In this document: positions 1 through 5,972 of the stretch, piece after piece | How positions within the stretch are numbered: the first letter of the stretch is position 1 | Layout: each line of letters opens with the position of its first letter | Source: JAWVEV01 sp033856535 | GTDB taxonomy: Bacteria > Actinomycetota > Thermoleophilia > Miltoncostaeales > Miltoncostaeaceae | NCBI GenBank assembly: GCA_033856535.1 | Contig: JAWVEV010000006.1 | Coordinates: forward strand, 1 to 7,604 | Reading direction: 5' to 3' | DNA: 7,604 nt | The notes under the pieces: generated by a model | Told to the model about the DNA's origin: nothing | Seen by the model: only the letters and a program-made list of their open reading frames with translations | Database searches by the model: none | Translations under genes and position numbers: made by a program

Positions 1-478
1 CCTCGAGCACGGCGAACTGCTTCCGGGTCAGCGCGACGTGGCGGCCGTCGCGGAAGACCTCGCGGCGGAACGGATCCAGCCGCAGGCCCGCGATCTCGCG
101 CACCGGCGGCCGGTTGTGCCCGCGCCGCCGGTCGAGCGCCCTGAGCCGGAGGACGAGCTCCCGGAGCTCGAACGGCTTCGTGAGGTAGTCGTCGGCGCCG
201 AGCTCGAACCCGGAGGCCTTGTCGTCGAGACGGTCGGCGGCGGTGAGCATGAGGATCGGCAGGCCGCTGCCGGAGGCGACGATGCGCTCGGCGATCTCGT
301 CGCCGGTCGGTCCGGGGACGTCGCGGTCGAGGACGGCGATGTCGTAGGCGGTGAGGCTCAGCAGGTCGAGCGCGGTGTCGCCGTCGCCCGCGACGTCGGC
401 AGCGATCGCCTCCAGGCGCAGGCCGTCCCGGATGGCCTCCGCCAGATACGGCTCGTCCTCGACGATCAACACGCGCAC
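1..478 (-). CDS. OmpR/PhoB-family response regulator (partial, C-terminus outside window)
   Basis: This is the DNA-binding half of a two-component system. A membrane histidine kinase, presumably encoded beyond the window, would phosphorylate it so that it controls promoters such as the divergent one next door. The 159 residues in view show a complete receiver domain (about 1-115): acidic pocket E7/D8, phospho-acceptor D51 in the sequence LDRDVPGPTGDE, switch T79 in LMLTAAD, Y98 and invariant K101 in DDYLTKPFE. The winged-helix output domain begins at about residue 125 (GLRLDPFRREVFRDGRHVALTRKQFAVLE) and is cut by the window edge. The GTG start at 478 is chosen because the first beta strand (RVLIVEDE) begins at residue 2 and because a -10-like TACTCT lies six bases upstream. 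Response regulators of this receiver type are common in actinobacteria, and VanR-type regulators control VanY-type enzymes, which fits the divergent neighbour. The regulatory link itself is inferred. Confidence 0.9.
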   Translation of the reverse strand, partial: MRVLIVEDEPYLAEAIRDGLRLEAIAADVAGDGDTALDLLSLTAYDIAVLDRDVPGPTGDEIAERIVASGSGLPILMLTAADRLDDKASGFELGADDYLTKPFELRELVLRLRALDRRRGHNRPPVREIAGLRLDPFRREVFRDGRHVALTRKQFAVLE

Positions 479-563
479 GTGCCGAGAGTAGCGCCGGCGC
501 ATATCGCGGGCGTATCGAGAACCGCTTACGTGCTGGCAACAGGGCGCCGCCTTCACTGGCGGC
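479..563. promoter_or_regulatory. Divergent promoter region of response regulator and VanY gene
   Basis: This 85-bp spacer must hold both outward promoters. On the minus strand TACTCT (485-490) ends six bases before the GTG start at 478, which fits a leaderless transcript. A second minus-strand candidate pairs TTGCCA (534-539) with GATACG (511-516) over a 17-bp spacer. No clear -10 or Shine-Dalgarno sequence is seen for the plus-strand gene at 564. TATCG occurs twice on the plus strand at one helical turn (see the repeat at 502-517), which suits an OmpR-family operator. All sites are read by eye. Confidence 0.45.
502..517 (+). repeat. TATCG direct repeat, 11-bp phase, candidate response-regulator operator
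   Basis: TATCG occurs at 502-506 and again at 513-517, an 11-bp period. OmpR-family dimers usually bind direct repeats of about 10-11 bp in tandem on one face of the helix. The position between the regulator gene and the VanY gene fits autoregulation plus control of the neighbour. Five-base repeats can arise by chance, so this is only a candidate. Confidence 0.3.
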
Positions 564-1271
564 ATGGCCTACAGCGAACCCGCACGACCGTCGACCCGCC
601 GGAGCCCCTGGGGCCTCCTCGCGGGCATGCTCGTCGTCATCGCCGCGATCGCCGCGGCCGTCGCCCACGGGTGGCCGGCATCATCGGACGCGACGGCGTT
701 CACGTCGTCGCCCGCGCCGTCGGCATCGACGGCCGCCCCGCCGCCCGCCGCCCCGCCCGCCGCCCCGTCTGGCGCCGGCGGAGCGGCCTTCGGATCGGCC
801 GGCGGCGCCGTCCCCGAGGGGGCGACGGTCTTCGACGAGTGGGTCCCGGGGGTCGCCAACCTCGATCCGGCGCTCCTCGATGCGCTGCGCCGCGCCGCGG
901 CCTACGCCGCGGACGACGGCGTCCGGTTCGTCGTCGACAGCGGCTGGCGGTCGCCGGCGTACCAGGAACGCCTCCTCGACGAGGCGGTCGCGAAGTACGG
1001 CTCGGAGCGCGAGGCCGCCCGCTGGGTGGCCACCCCCACCACTTCCGCGCACGTCTCGGGGGACGCGGTCGACCTGGGGACCGATGCCGCGGCGTGGCTG
1101 TCCCGGCACGGCGCGGGCTACGGGCTCTGCCAGACCTACGGCAACGAGGCCTGGCACTACGAGCTGCGCCCCGAGGCCGTCGACGCGGGCTGCCCGACGC
1201 CGTTCGCCGACCCGACGCACGACCCGAGGATGCAGGGGGCGAGCTCGCCCACCCGCTCGGGGAGGCGCTAG
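564..1271 (+). CDS. VanY-type D-alanyl-D-alanine carboxypeptidase (peptidase M15), membrane-anchored
   Basis: This zinc peptidase would remove the terminal D-alanine from peptidoglycan stem peptides on the outer face of the membrane. The 235-residue product has a basic N-terminus followed by one hydrophobic segment (about 17-34), best read as a signal anchor, then an Ala/Pro/Ser/Gly-rich wall-spanning linker (about 40-85) and the M15 catalytic domain (about 88-212). The family signatures are present: SGWRSPAYQ at 126-134, S161-x-H163 through D170 (SAHVSGDAVD; H163 and D170 ligate zinc), and E195-A-W-H198-Y-E200 (catalytic glutamate and third zinc ligand). No lipobox cysteine follows the hydrophobic segment. 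The ATG start at 564 gives the expected basic/hydrophobic N-terminus, though the ribosome site is weak. The divergent response regulator suggests VanRS-like control of cell-wall remodelling. No vanH, vanA or vanX is in view, so vancomycin resistance should not be assumed. Confidence 0.9.
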   Translation: MAYSEPARPSTRRSPWGLLAGMLVVIAAIAAAVAHGWPASSDATAFTSSPAPSASTAAPPPAAPPAAPSGAGGAAFGSAGGAVPEGATVFDEWVPGVANLDPALLDALRRAAAYAADDGVRFVVDSGWRSPAYQERLLDEAVAKYGSEREAARWVATPTTSAHVSGDAVDLGTDAAAWLSRHGAGYGLCQTYGNEAWHYELRPEAVDAGCPTPFADPTHDPRMQGASSPTRSGRR

Positions 1272-2035
1272 CCGGCCGCCGCCGGGAGGCTCGGCATGCG
1301 GCCGTCGAGCAGTCGCTGCAGGGCCTCGAGATCTTCCTCCTGCAGGACCCGGTCCTCGTCGCGGTCGCTGTCCAGCCGGCGCGCCAGCTCGAAGCGCAGG
1401 GCGTCGATCTCGCGGTGCAGCTGGCGCCGGCGCGCCGAGACCTCGGCCTCCTCTCCGGCGAGCGCGTTCACCAGGTCCTTGAGCGCGTCGTCGGGCAGCA
1501 CCCGGACCTCCTCGGGGCCCGGGATGTCCGGCGCGGCGTCCTCGAGGGACGCGGCGTCGCGGCCCGGGCGCACGGCGCCCACCGGCAGCATCCGCGGCGG
1601 CAGCCGGCGGTGGCGGGTGCGGCCGTCGGCGGTCCAGAGCTCGCCCCAGACCAGGAAGCCGCCGTCGTGGCCGACGCCCCAGCGGTCGGCGAGCTGGTCG
1701 AGCAGGAACATCCCGCGGCCCGACACCTGACGGGCTCCCGGCGTGCGCGCGTTGGGGATGAACCCCGGGCCGGGGTCGGTCACCTCGATCCGCGCCGAGC
1801 CGGGCCGGCGCTCCAGGCGCAGCCAGATCCGGTCCCGTGCCGTGGCGCCCGAATGACGCACCGCGTTGGTGAAGAGCTCGGTGGCCAGCAGCACCAGGTC
1901 GCCCTGCGCTTGCTCGGGCAGGCCCGAGTCGAAGGCCATGACGGCGTCGCGCACGCGTCCGAGCGCCTCGAGTTGAGCCGGCAGCTCCAGGGTGCAGCCG
2001 AGCAGCCCGGGGGTGCGCAGGGTCGTCGTCTCCAA
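1268..2035 (-). CDS. RsbW-like anti-sigma ATPase fused to an RsiG/AmfC-like c-di-GMP-binding helix
   Basis: The 255-residue protein has two parts. Residues 15-140 form an RsbW/SpoIIAB-type HATPase: N-box E53-LFT-N57-AVRHSG, G1 box D87-PGPGF and G2 box GRGMFLLDQLAD (106-117). Such domains bind ATP and act as anti-sigma factors or as kinases of an anti-sigma antagonist. After a linker (141-176), residues 177-250 resemble the actinobacterial RsiG (formerly AmfC) family: VLPDDALKDLVNAL, then E196-x3-S200-x2-R203-x3-H207-x3-D211, then a helix with ALRFELARRL and LEALQRLLDG. RsiG binds c-di-GMP through E-x3-S-x2-R-x3-Q-x3-D; here His replaces Gln. The start is TTG, fixed by a GGAGG five bases upstream (2041-2045) and the lack of a better in-frame start. 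The gene converges on the VanY gene with a 4-bp CTAG overlap and is divergent from the lipid kinase. The HATPase part is certain; the RsiG assignment rests on remembered family sequence; c-di-GMP binding is inference. Confidence 0.88.
   Translation of the reverse strand: METTTLRTPGLLGCTLELPAQLEALGRVRDAVMAFDSGLPEQAQGDLVLLATELFTNAVRHSGATARDRIWLRLERRPGSARIEVTDPGPGFIPNARTPGARQVSGRGMFLLDQLADRWGVGHDGGFLVWGELWTADGRTRHRRLPPRMLPVGAVRPGRDAASLEDAAPDIPGPEEVRVLPDDALKDLVNALAGEEAEVSARRRQLHREIDALRFELARRLDSDRDEDRVLQEEDLEALQRLLDGRMPSLPAAAG
1403..1450 (-). other. RsiG-type c-di-GMP signature (codons 196-211 of the ATPase fusion)
   Basis: These codons encode Glu196, Ser200, Arg203, His207 and Asp211 with exactly the x3/x2/x3/x3 spacing of the RsiG signature, on a predicted long charged helix. 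Streptomyces RsiG carries two copies per chain. The Rubrobacter RsiG is reported to carry one copy and to dimerise. One copy is visible here, so a homodimer would be needed for an equivalent site. Confidence 0.55.
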
Positions 2036-2040
2036 GGCGG

Positions 2041-2055
2041 CCTCCGCGCCGGAGG
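2041..2055 (-). promoter_or_regulatory. 5'-UTR hairpin burying the Shine-Dalgarno site of the ATPase-RsiG gene
   Basis: In the minus-strand mRNA this reads CCUCCG-GCG-CGGAGG, a perfect 6-bp all-GC stem with a 3-base loop. The downstream arm contains the GGAGG that lies five bases before the TTG start, so the ribosome site is base-paired when the hairpin forms. The stem begins only a few bases after the start point predicted from the promoter at 2066-2094. The same 11-mer, CCTCCGCGCCG on the plus strand, recurs at 2068-2078. Confidence 0.5.
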
Positions 2056-2065
2056 AAGGGCCAGC

Positions 2066-2094
2066 ATCCTCCGCGCCGCGCCGGGCGCCGTCAA
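2066..2094 (-). promoter_or_regulatory. Candidate sigma-70-type promoter for the ATPase-RsiG gene
   Basis: On the minus strand TTGACG (2089-2094, 5 of 6 bases to the -35 consensus) is followed after exactly 17 bases by GAGGAT (2066-2071, a weak -10). Transcription would start near 2059 and give a leader of about 24 bases that contains the SD hairpin. The -10 is poor, so an alternative sigma factor is possible. Confidence 0.4.
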
Positions 2095-2151
2095 GGTCTC
2101 GCCCGTCGCCCCCTGCGTTTGAGCCCGGCCCGCGCGTGCCATCACGGGCTC

Positions 2152-2994
2152 GTGCGGATCGCGCTGCTGGCGAACCCCGGCTCGGGCCGGAGCGACACCT
2201 CGGGGGAGGTCCTCGCGGCCCTGCGCCGGCATGGGGCGACGGTCGAGGCCTTCCCGGTCGACGAGCCGGATCGCGCGACGGAGTGGGGGCCCGACCGGAT
2301 CGTGGTGGCGAGCGGCGACGGCACGGTCGCCAAGGTGGCCGCGATCGCCGCGGAGGCCGGCGTCCCGCTGGCCGTGGTGCCCTCCGGCACCGCGAACGAC
2401 TTCGCCCGCAGCATGGGGATCCCGCGCGACCTGGACGCGGCCGCGCGGATCGCCGCGACGGGCCGGAGGACGCGCCGGGTCGACCTCGGCCACACGACGG
2501 CCCGCCCGTTCCTGAACGCCGCGGCGGCCGGCCTGAGCGTGCCGGCCCTGCGCCGTGCGTCCGGCCTCAAGCCCCTCCTCGGCCCGCTCGGCTACCCGGC
2601 CGGCGCGATCCTGGCGGCGCTTCGCGCACGACCCCTGCAACTGACGGTGTCGTGCGACGGGCGGGAGCTCTTCGCCGGGCCGGCCTGGCAGGCGATCGTC
2701 GCGAACACCGGCGCCTTCGGCGGCGGGTCGGACGCCGGGCCCGCGAACCCGGCCGACGGGCTGCTCGACGTGATCGTGATCGCGGCCGGCCCGCGCTGGC
2801 GGCTCGCCCTGCACGGGCTGGACCTGCGCCGCGGCCGGATCGCGGACCGTCCGGGCGTCCGGCGCGCCCGCGCCGAGCGGGTCGAGCTGGTGCGGGGCGG
2901 CGAGGGCCTGCTGAACGTCGACGGCGACCTGGTGCGCGGCGCCGGCCCGCCGATCACGGTGCAGGCCCGCGTCGTGGAGGTGGTGGTGGCCTGA
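2152..2994 (+). CDS. Diacylglycerol kinase family lipid kinase (DagK/YegS/LCB5 type)
   Basis: The protein would phosphorylate a lipid alcohol such as diacylglycerol with ATP at the cytoplasmic membrane face. With the GTG start it has 280 residues, close to the usual 290-300. Nucleotide-binding motifs appear in the family order: NPGSGR at 8-13, SGDGTV at 54-59 (the GGDGT motif with Ser for the first Gly), and PSGTANDFAR at 77-86. The C-terminal half has the beta-rich lobe with ANTGAFGGG (about 184-192), the PADGLLDV stretch and NVDGDLV at 255-261. The GTG at 2152 is preferred because the first strand (VRIALLANP) begins there; a TTG at 2119 would add eleven residues with no family match. No strong ribosome site precedes either start. 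The gene is divergent from the ATPase-RsiG gene and ends six bases from the convergent DUF4394 gene. With the PLD/Cls gene it suggests phospholipid turnover, but its exact substrate cannot be read from sequence. Confidence 0.88.
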   Translation: MRIALLANPGSGRSDTSGEVLAALRRHGATVEAFPVDEPDRATEWGPDRIVVASGDGTVAKVAAIAAEAGVPLAVVPSGTANDFARSMGIPRDLDAAARIAATGRRTRRVDLGHTTARPFLNAAAAGLSVPALRRASGLKPLLGPLGYPAGAILAALRARPLQLTVSCDGRELFAGPAWQAIVANTGAFGGGSDAGPANPADGLLDVIVIAAGPRWRLALHGLDLRRGRIADRPGVRRARAERVELVRGGEGLLNVDGDLVRGAGPPITVQARVVEVVVA

Positions 2995-3000
2995 GCGGGC

Positions 3001-4581
3001 TCAGCCGAGCCGGATCGCCACCGCATCGCGGCTGACGCCGTCCGCGTCGGCGAACGCGCCGGCCAGGCGCAGGAGGGCGGAGCGCGGGCCGCGGGCCCGA
3101 GCGAGCAGCAGGTCGACCTCGGCTTTGCTGAGCCGCAGGGTCACCCGGCGCCGGCCGGCGCCGGCGAGCGTCACGCGCTTGGTGGCCAGCGTGCGCTTGC
3201 CGAGCTTCAGCACGAGGGTCCCCCGGCAGGCCTGGTCGCACGAGATCGTGGCCGCGAGCGAGCGGTCGATCGCCTGGTCGCCCAGGCTCAGCAGGCCGAG
3301 CGGAGCCGTGCCCGCCCCGTCGTCGCCCTGCGGCTCGCGCGGCGTCGGCGGCGGGACGTCGTCGTCGAGGATCGTCAGCGTCGTCACGCTGGGGACGGCG
3401 GCCAGGTCGGCCCCGATCGCGTCGACCAGCTCAAGGTCCATGGTCTCGTTGCCCTCGACCGCGGCGTCCTCGACCGTCGGCACCGCGAAGGTCGTCGAGG
3501 TCTGTCCGGGGCCGAACGCCGCGACGCCCGTCGCCGGGGCGGCGTCCACGCCGGCGGCGGTGCTGGTCGGGCCCGAGCGCAGCACCCAGCGCACGGTGGA
3601 GGCCAGCAGCAGGCTGCCTGTGCGGGTCAGGGTGACGGTCGCGGCGTCGCCCTCGCCGGCCGCCGGCGCGCCGGGCGCGAAGGCGATGGCCGGCCGCGGC
3701 GGAATGGCCAGGCCGCCGATCTCCGCGTCCGCCGCGCCGACGCGGTTGTCGAGCGCCGTGGGCCGCGCCGCGCCGGAGGCCAGGTCGACGCTGAAGGTGC
3801 GTGGGCGCCCGTTGACCGAGAGCACCGCGTAGCCGGTGCCGGTGGCCGGGTCGATGTCGAAGCCCGCCGACGTCCCCGCGCTCACGCCGAGGTCGCCGAT
3901 CGGCTGCAGGACGCCGGACGAGGCGCTGGGGGATCCGTTGGTCCCGCCGAGGCGCGCCAGCCGGTCGCCGCCGGTCGTGATCGCGTAGGTCGTGGCCGCC
4001 GTCGCGCCGGGCCACACGTGGTGCGCGATGGCGACCGCCGGCGCGCTCGCGCCGGGCATTCCCGTGAAGTCCAGGTCGAAATCGGCGATCGGGACGTCCG
4101 CCCGGGCGCCGGTGGCCGGATCCAGGCGGAGGTTGGTGACGTTCGGGCCCATCCCGTCGCCCGCGACGTTCGTGATCACCCGGATCCGGTCGGCGATCGG
4201 GTCGATGCTCATCCCGAACTCGGTCGCGGTCTCGATGCCGGGGACGGTCACGCTCCCGACCGGGGTCGCCGAGCCGGTGGTGGGCCCGATCGTGTAGGTC
4301 GCGACCAGGGCGCCGGCCGTCGCCACCCCGTAGAGCATCCCGTTGGCGGGGCGGTAGTCGATCCCGCGCAGCACCTCGCCGGCGCCGAGCCCGGTGACGG
4401 GGACGCTCGCGAGCTGCCCCGACGGCGCCCGCACGTCGACGGTCGCGACCGTGTTCTGGTCGGAGCCGACCCCGAGCACCGTCACCAGGTCCGTCGCGGC
4501 GCCGGCGGTCGCCGGCCAGCTCGCACCGGCGAGGAGCAGGACTCCGGCGGCAAGTCGCCAATTTCTCTTAGTTCGCGTCAC
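3001..4581 (-). CDS. Secreted DUF4394 protein with Calx-beta domain
   Basis: The 526-residue exported protein has no recognised enzymatic role. Order: Sec signal peptide (basic MTRTKRNWR, hydrophobic 10-20, likely cleavage near A28/A29); a DUF4394 region (about 30-293) with the family's repeated strands, for example VPVTGLGAGEVLRGIDYRPANG, MSIDPIADRIRVITN, NLRLDPATGA and AGFDIDPATGTGYAVL, which suggest a propeller-like fold; a Calx-beta domain (about 296-408) with AAGEGDAATVTLTRTG and the end motif VEGNETMDLELVDA...LTILDDD, whose acidic loops bind calcium in known members; a Pro/Gly linker; and a C-terminal beta domain (430-526) with one close cysteine pair, C448 and C452. The GTG start at 4581 is chosen because the signal peptide follows directly and TAGGAT lies eight bases upstream. 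Much of the reading frame continues upstream without a stop, but that part is antisense or shadow sequence. No LPxTG motif or C-terminal membrane helix is seen, so it is probably released or held non-covalently. Confidence 0.85.
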   Translation of the reverse strand: MTRTKRNWRLAAGVLLLAGASWPATAGAATDLVTVLGVGSDQNTVATVDVRAPSGQLASVPVTGLGAGEVLRGIDYRPANGMLYGVATAGALVATYTIGPTTGSATPVGSVTVPGIETATEFGMSIDPIADRIRVITNVAGDGMGPNVTNLRLDPATGARADVPIADFDLDFTGMPGASAPAVAIAHHVWPGATAATTYAITTGGDRLARLGGTNGSPSASSGVLQPIGDLGVSAGTSAGFDIDPATGTGYAVLSVNGRPRTFSVDLASGAARPTALDNRVGAADAEIGGLAIPPRPAIAFAPGAPAAGEGDAATVTLTRTGSLLLASTVRWVLRSGPTSTAAGVDAAPATGVAAFGPGQTSTTFAVPTVEDAAVEGNETMDLELVDAIGADLAAVPSVTTLTILDDDVPPPTPREPQGDDGAGTAPLGLLSLGDQAIDRSLAATISCDQACRGTLVLKLGKRTLATKRVTLAGAGRRRVTLRLSKAEVDLLLARARGPRSALLRLAGAFADADGVSRDAVAIRLG

Positions 4582-4589
4582 GGGCCGCG

Positions 4590-4616
4590 ATCCTATGCCG
4601 ATTTCCGCAAATTGCG
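4590..4616 (-). promoter_or_regulatory. Candidate leaderless promoter and operator for the DUF4394 gene
   Basis: On the minus strand TAGGAT (4590-4595) ends eight bases before the GTG start, which places transcription start at or next to the start codon. The -35 region is weak (TGGCGC, 18 bases upstream). A short palindrome with arms CGCAA/TTGCG around one A (4606-4616) lies in the promoter spacer and could be an operator. This is the only distinctly A+T-rich patch nearby. Confidence 0.45.
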
Positions 4617-4622
4617 CCAGCG

Positions 4623-4672
4623 GATCCGGCGCAGATCCGGCTCGGCCTAAGCCTGACCCTTCAGGATCCGGC
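4623..4672 (+). repeat. Three copies of GATCCGGC
   Basis: GATCCGGC occurs at 4623-4630, 4634-4641 and 4665-4672. The first two are 11 bp apart, and the last two share the longer GATCCGGCTC. The cluster straddles the PLD stop codon and lies just upstream of the DUF4394 promoter. It could be an activator site in helical phase, but 8-mers of this composition are not rare in such GC-rich DNA. Confidence 0.3.
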
Positions 4673-5972
4673 TCACGTGCTCCTCGACGCGCTGGAGGGC
4701 CGGCCGGCGCACCCACTCCTCCAGGTCCACCTCGCGCGAGCGCTCCAGGTCGGCGGCGAAGACCGCGTCGAGACCCTCGGCGAAGCCCCGGTCCTGCACG
4801 CAGAGGACGACCTCGTCGTTCAGCTCGAACGAGCGGGCGTCGTAGTTGACCGACCCGATGGCCGACCACGCGCCGTCCACCACCAGTGCCTTCGCGTGCA
4901 TCATCGTCGGCTGGTACTCGAAGATCCGCACGCCGGCCTCGAGCAGCGGCCGGTAGCAGGTGCAGCCGGCGGCGCGCACCAGGCGCTTGTCGGCATGGGG
5001 CCCGGGAACCAGCACCTGGGTGCTCACGCCGCGCCGGGCCGCCCGGGTCAGCTCCTCGACGAAGGCCGGCCGCGGCACGAAGTACGCCGAGGTCAGGCGG
5101 ATCGAAATCCGGGCCGAGCGGAGCGCGAGGAAGAAGAGCGTCTCGACGTCGGTCGCCCCGTGGCCGGCGGTCGAGCGCACCACCTGCATCGGCGCGCCGT
5201 CCTCGAACGGCTCCACCGGCGGCAGCCAGCGGTCCCCGGCGAGGTAGACGCCGGTGGTCTCGAGCCAGTTCTCGGCGAACGCGGCGTGGAGGCCGTTCAC
5301 GACCGGCCCCTCCACCCGGAAGTGGCTGTCGCGCCAGTGCTCGGGGTCCTGGGCATCGCCGGTCCACTGGTCGGCGATGCCGACCCCGCCGGTCATGGCC
5401 ACCCGGCCGTCGACCACCAGCACCTTGCGGTGGGTGCGGTGGTTCACCCGGCCCATCGTGATGTGCTTCACGGGCCGGAAGAACTCGACGCGTACCCCGG
5501 CGGCCTGCATGCGATCGATCAGCGGGCGGTCGATGCGCGAGGCGCCGATGGCGTCGAGGAGGACGTTGCACTCGACGCCGGCGCTCGCCCGCTCGCACAG
5601 CGCGTCGCCCACCTCCTCGGCGATCTCGCCGGCCCAGTAGATGTAGGTGAGCAGGTTCACGGTCCGCTCGGCCGACCGGATCGTGTCGAGCAGGACGGGG
5701 AAGACCTCGTCGCCGTTGACGAGGGTCTGGATCCGGTTCCCGGGCGCGACCGGCGCCCCGGTGACGGCCTCGACCGCGCGCAGGTACTCCTCGGAGCCGA
5801 CGGGGATGTCGGGCGGGACGACGTACCCGCGGCGGGCGTCGCGCCGGCGCCGCTGGGCGCGGCGCAGGGTCTCGCGCGTGGCGACGAGGCTGCCCGCGAT
5901 CGCCGCGACCGCCTCCAGGCGGCCGGCGTTGAGGGCCCGTCGGCGGGGCTTTGGGCGGAACCCGGGCGGCAT
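4647..5972 (-). CDS. Phospholipase D-like protein, cardiolipin synthase type
   Basis: The protein probably transfers phosphatidyl groups to form cardiolipin or a related phospholipid. Its 441 residues carry both HKD catalytic motifs of the PLD superfamily: H181-R-K183-VLVV-D188 followed by GGVGIAD, and H359-A-K361-ALVV-D366 followed by IGSVNYDARSFELNDE, the latter typical of bacterial cardiolipin synthases. Unlike ClsA it has no pair of N-terminal membrane helices. The N-terminus is Arg-rich with one weakly hydrophobic stretch (about 19-33), more like ClsB/ClsC-type enzymes held to the membrane by charge. The ATG at 5972 is preferred because TACAGT sits nine bases upstream. A GTG at 6089 would add 39 residues of Arg/Pro/Gly-rich low-complexity sequence and would overlap the divergent promoter region. 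It lies 65 bp upstream of the DUF4394 gene on the same strand; partial co-transcription is possible, although that gene appears to have its own promoter. Family confidence is high; the exact reaction is not proven. Confidence 0.88.
   Translation of the reverse strand: MPPGFRPKPRRRALNAGRLEAVAAIAGSLVATRETLRRAQRRRRDARRGYVVPPDIPVGSEEYLRAVEAVTGAPVAPGNRIQTLVNGDEVFPVLLDTIRSAERTVNLLTYIYWAGEIAEEVGDALCERASAGVECNVLLDAIGASRIDRPLIDRMQAAGVRVEFFRPVKHITMGRVNHRTHRKVLVVDGRVAMTGGVGIADQWTGDAQDPEHWRDSHFRVEGPVVNGLHAAFAENWLETTGVYLAGDRWLPPVEPFEDGAPMQVVRSTAGHGATDVETLFFLALRSARISIRLTSAYFVPRPAFVEELTRAARRGVSTQVLVPGPHADKRLVRAAGCTCYRPLLEAGVRIFEYQPTMMHAKALVVDGAWSAIGSVNYDARSFELNDEVVLCVQDRGFAEGLDAVFAADLERSREVDLEEWVRRPALQRVEEHVSRILKGQA

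Noticed and set aside
511..539. TTGCCA-N17-GATACG as the main response-regulator promoter
   Set aside because: The -10 half matches only 3 of 6 bases, and TACTCT closer to the start fits the leaderless pattern seen elsewhere. It is kept only as an alternative.
564..1271. Vancomycin-resistance cluster
   Set aside because: A VanY-type enzyme and a response regulator are present, but no vanH, vanA or vanX is in view. Such carboxypeptidases are common outside resistance clusters.
38..2122. 694-residue open frame on the plus strand
   Set aside because: It is antisense to the response regulator and the ATPase-RsiG gene and crosses the VanY gene out of frame. Its protein is Arg/Ala-rich with no motif. 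GC-rich DNA keeps such frames open.
4614..4632. Hairpin GCGCC...GGCGC after the PLD gene as a terminator
   Set aside because: The stem is only 5 bp with a 9-base loop and no T-run on the minus strand. It is too weak to call.
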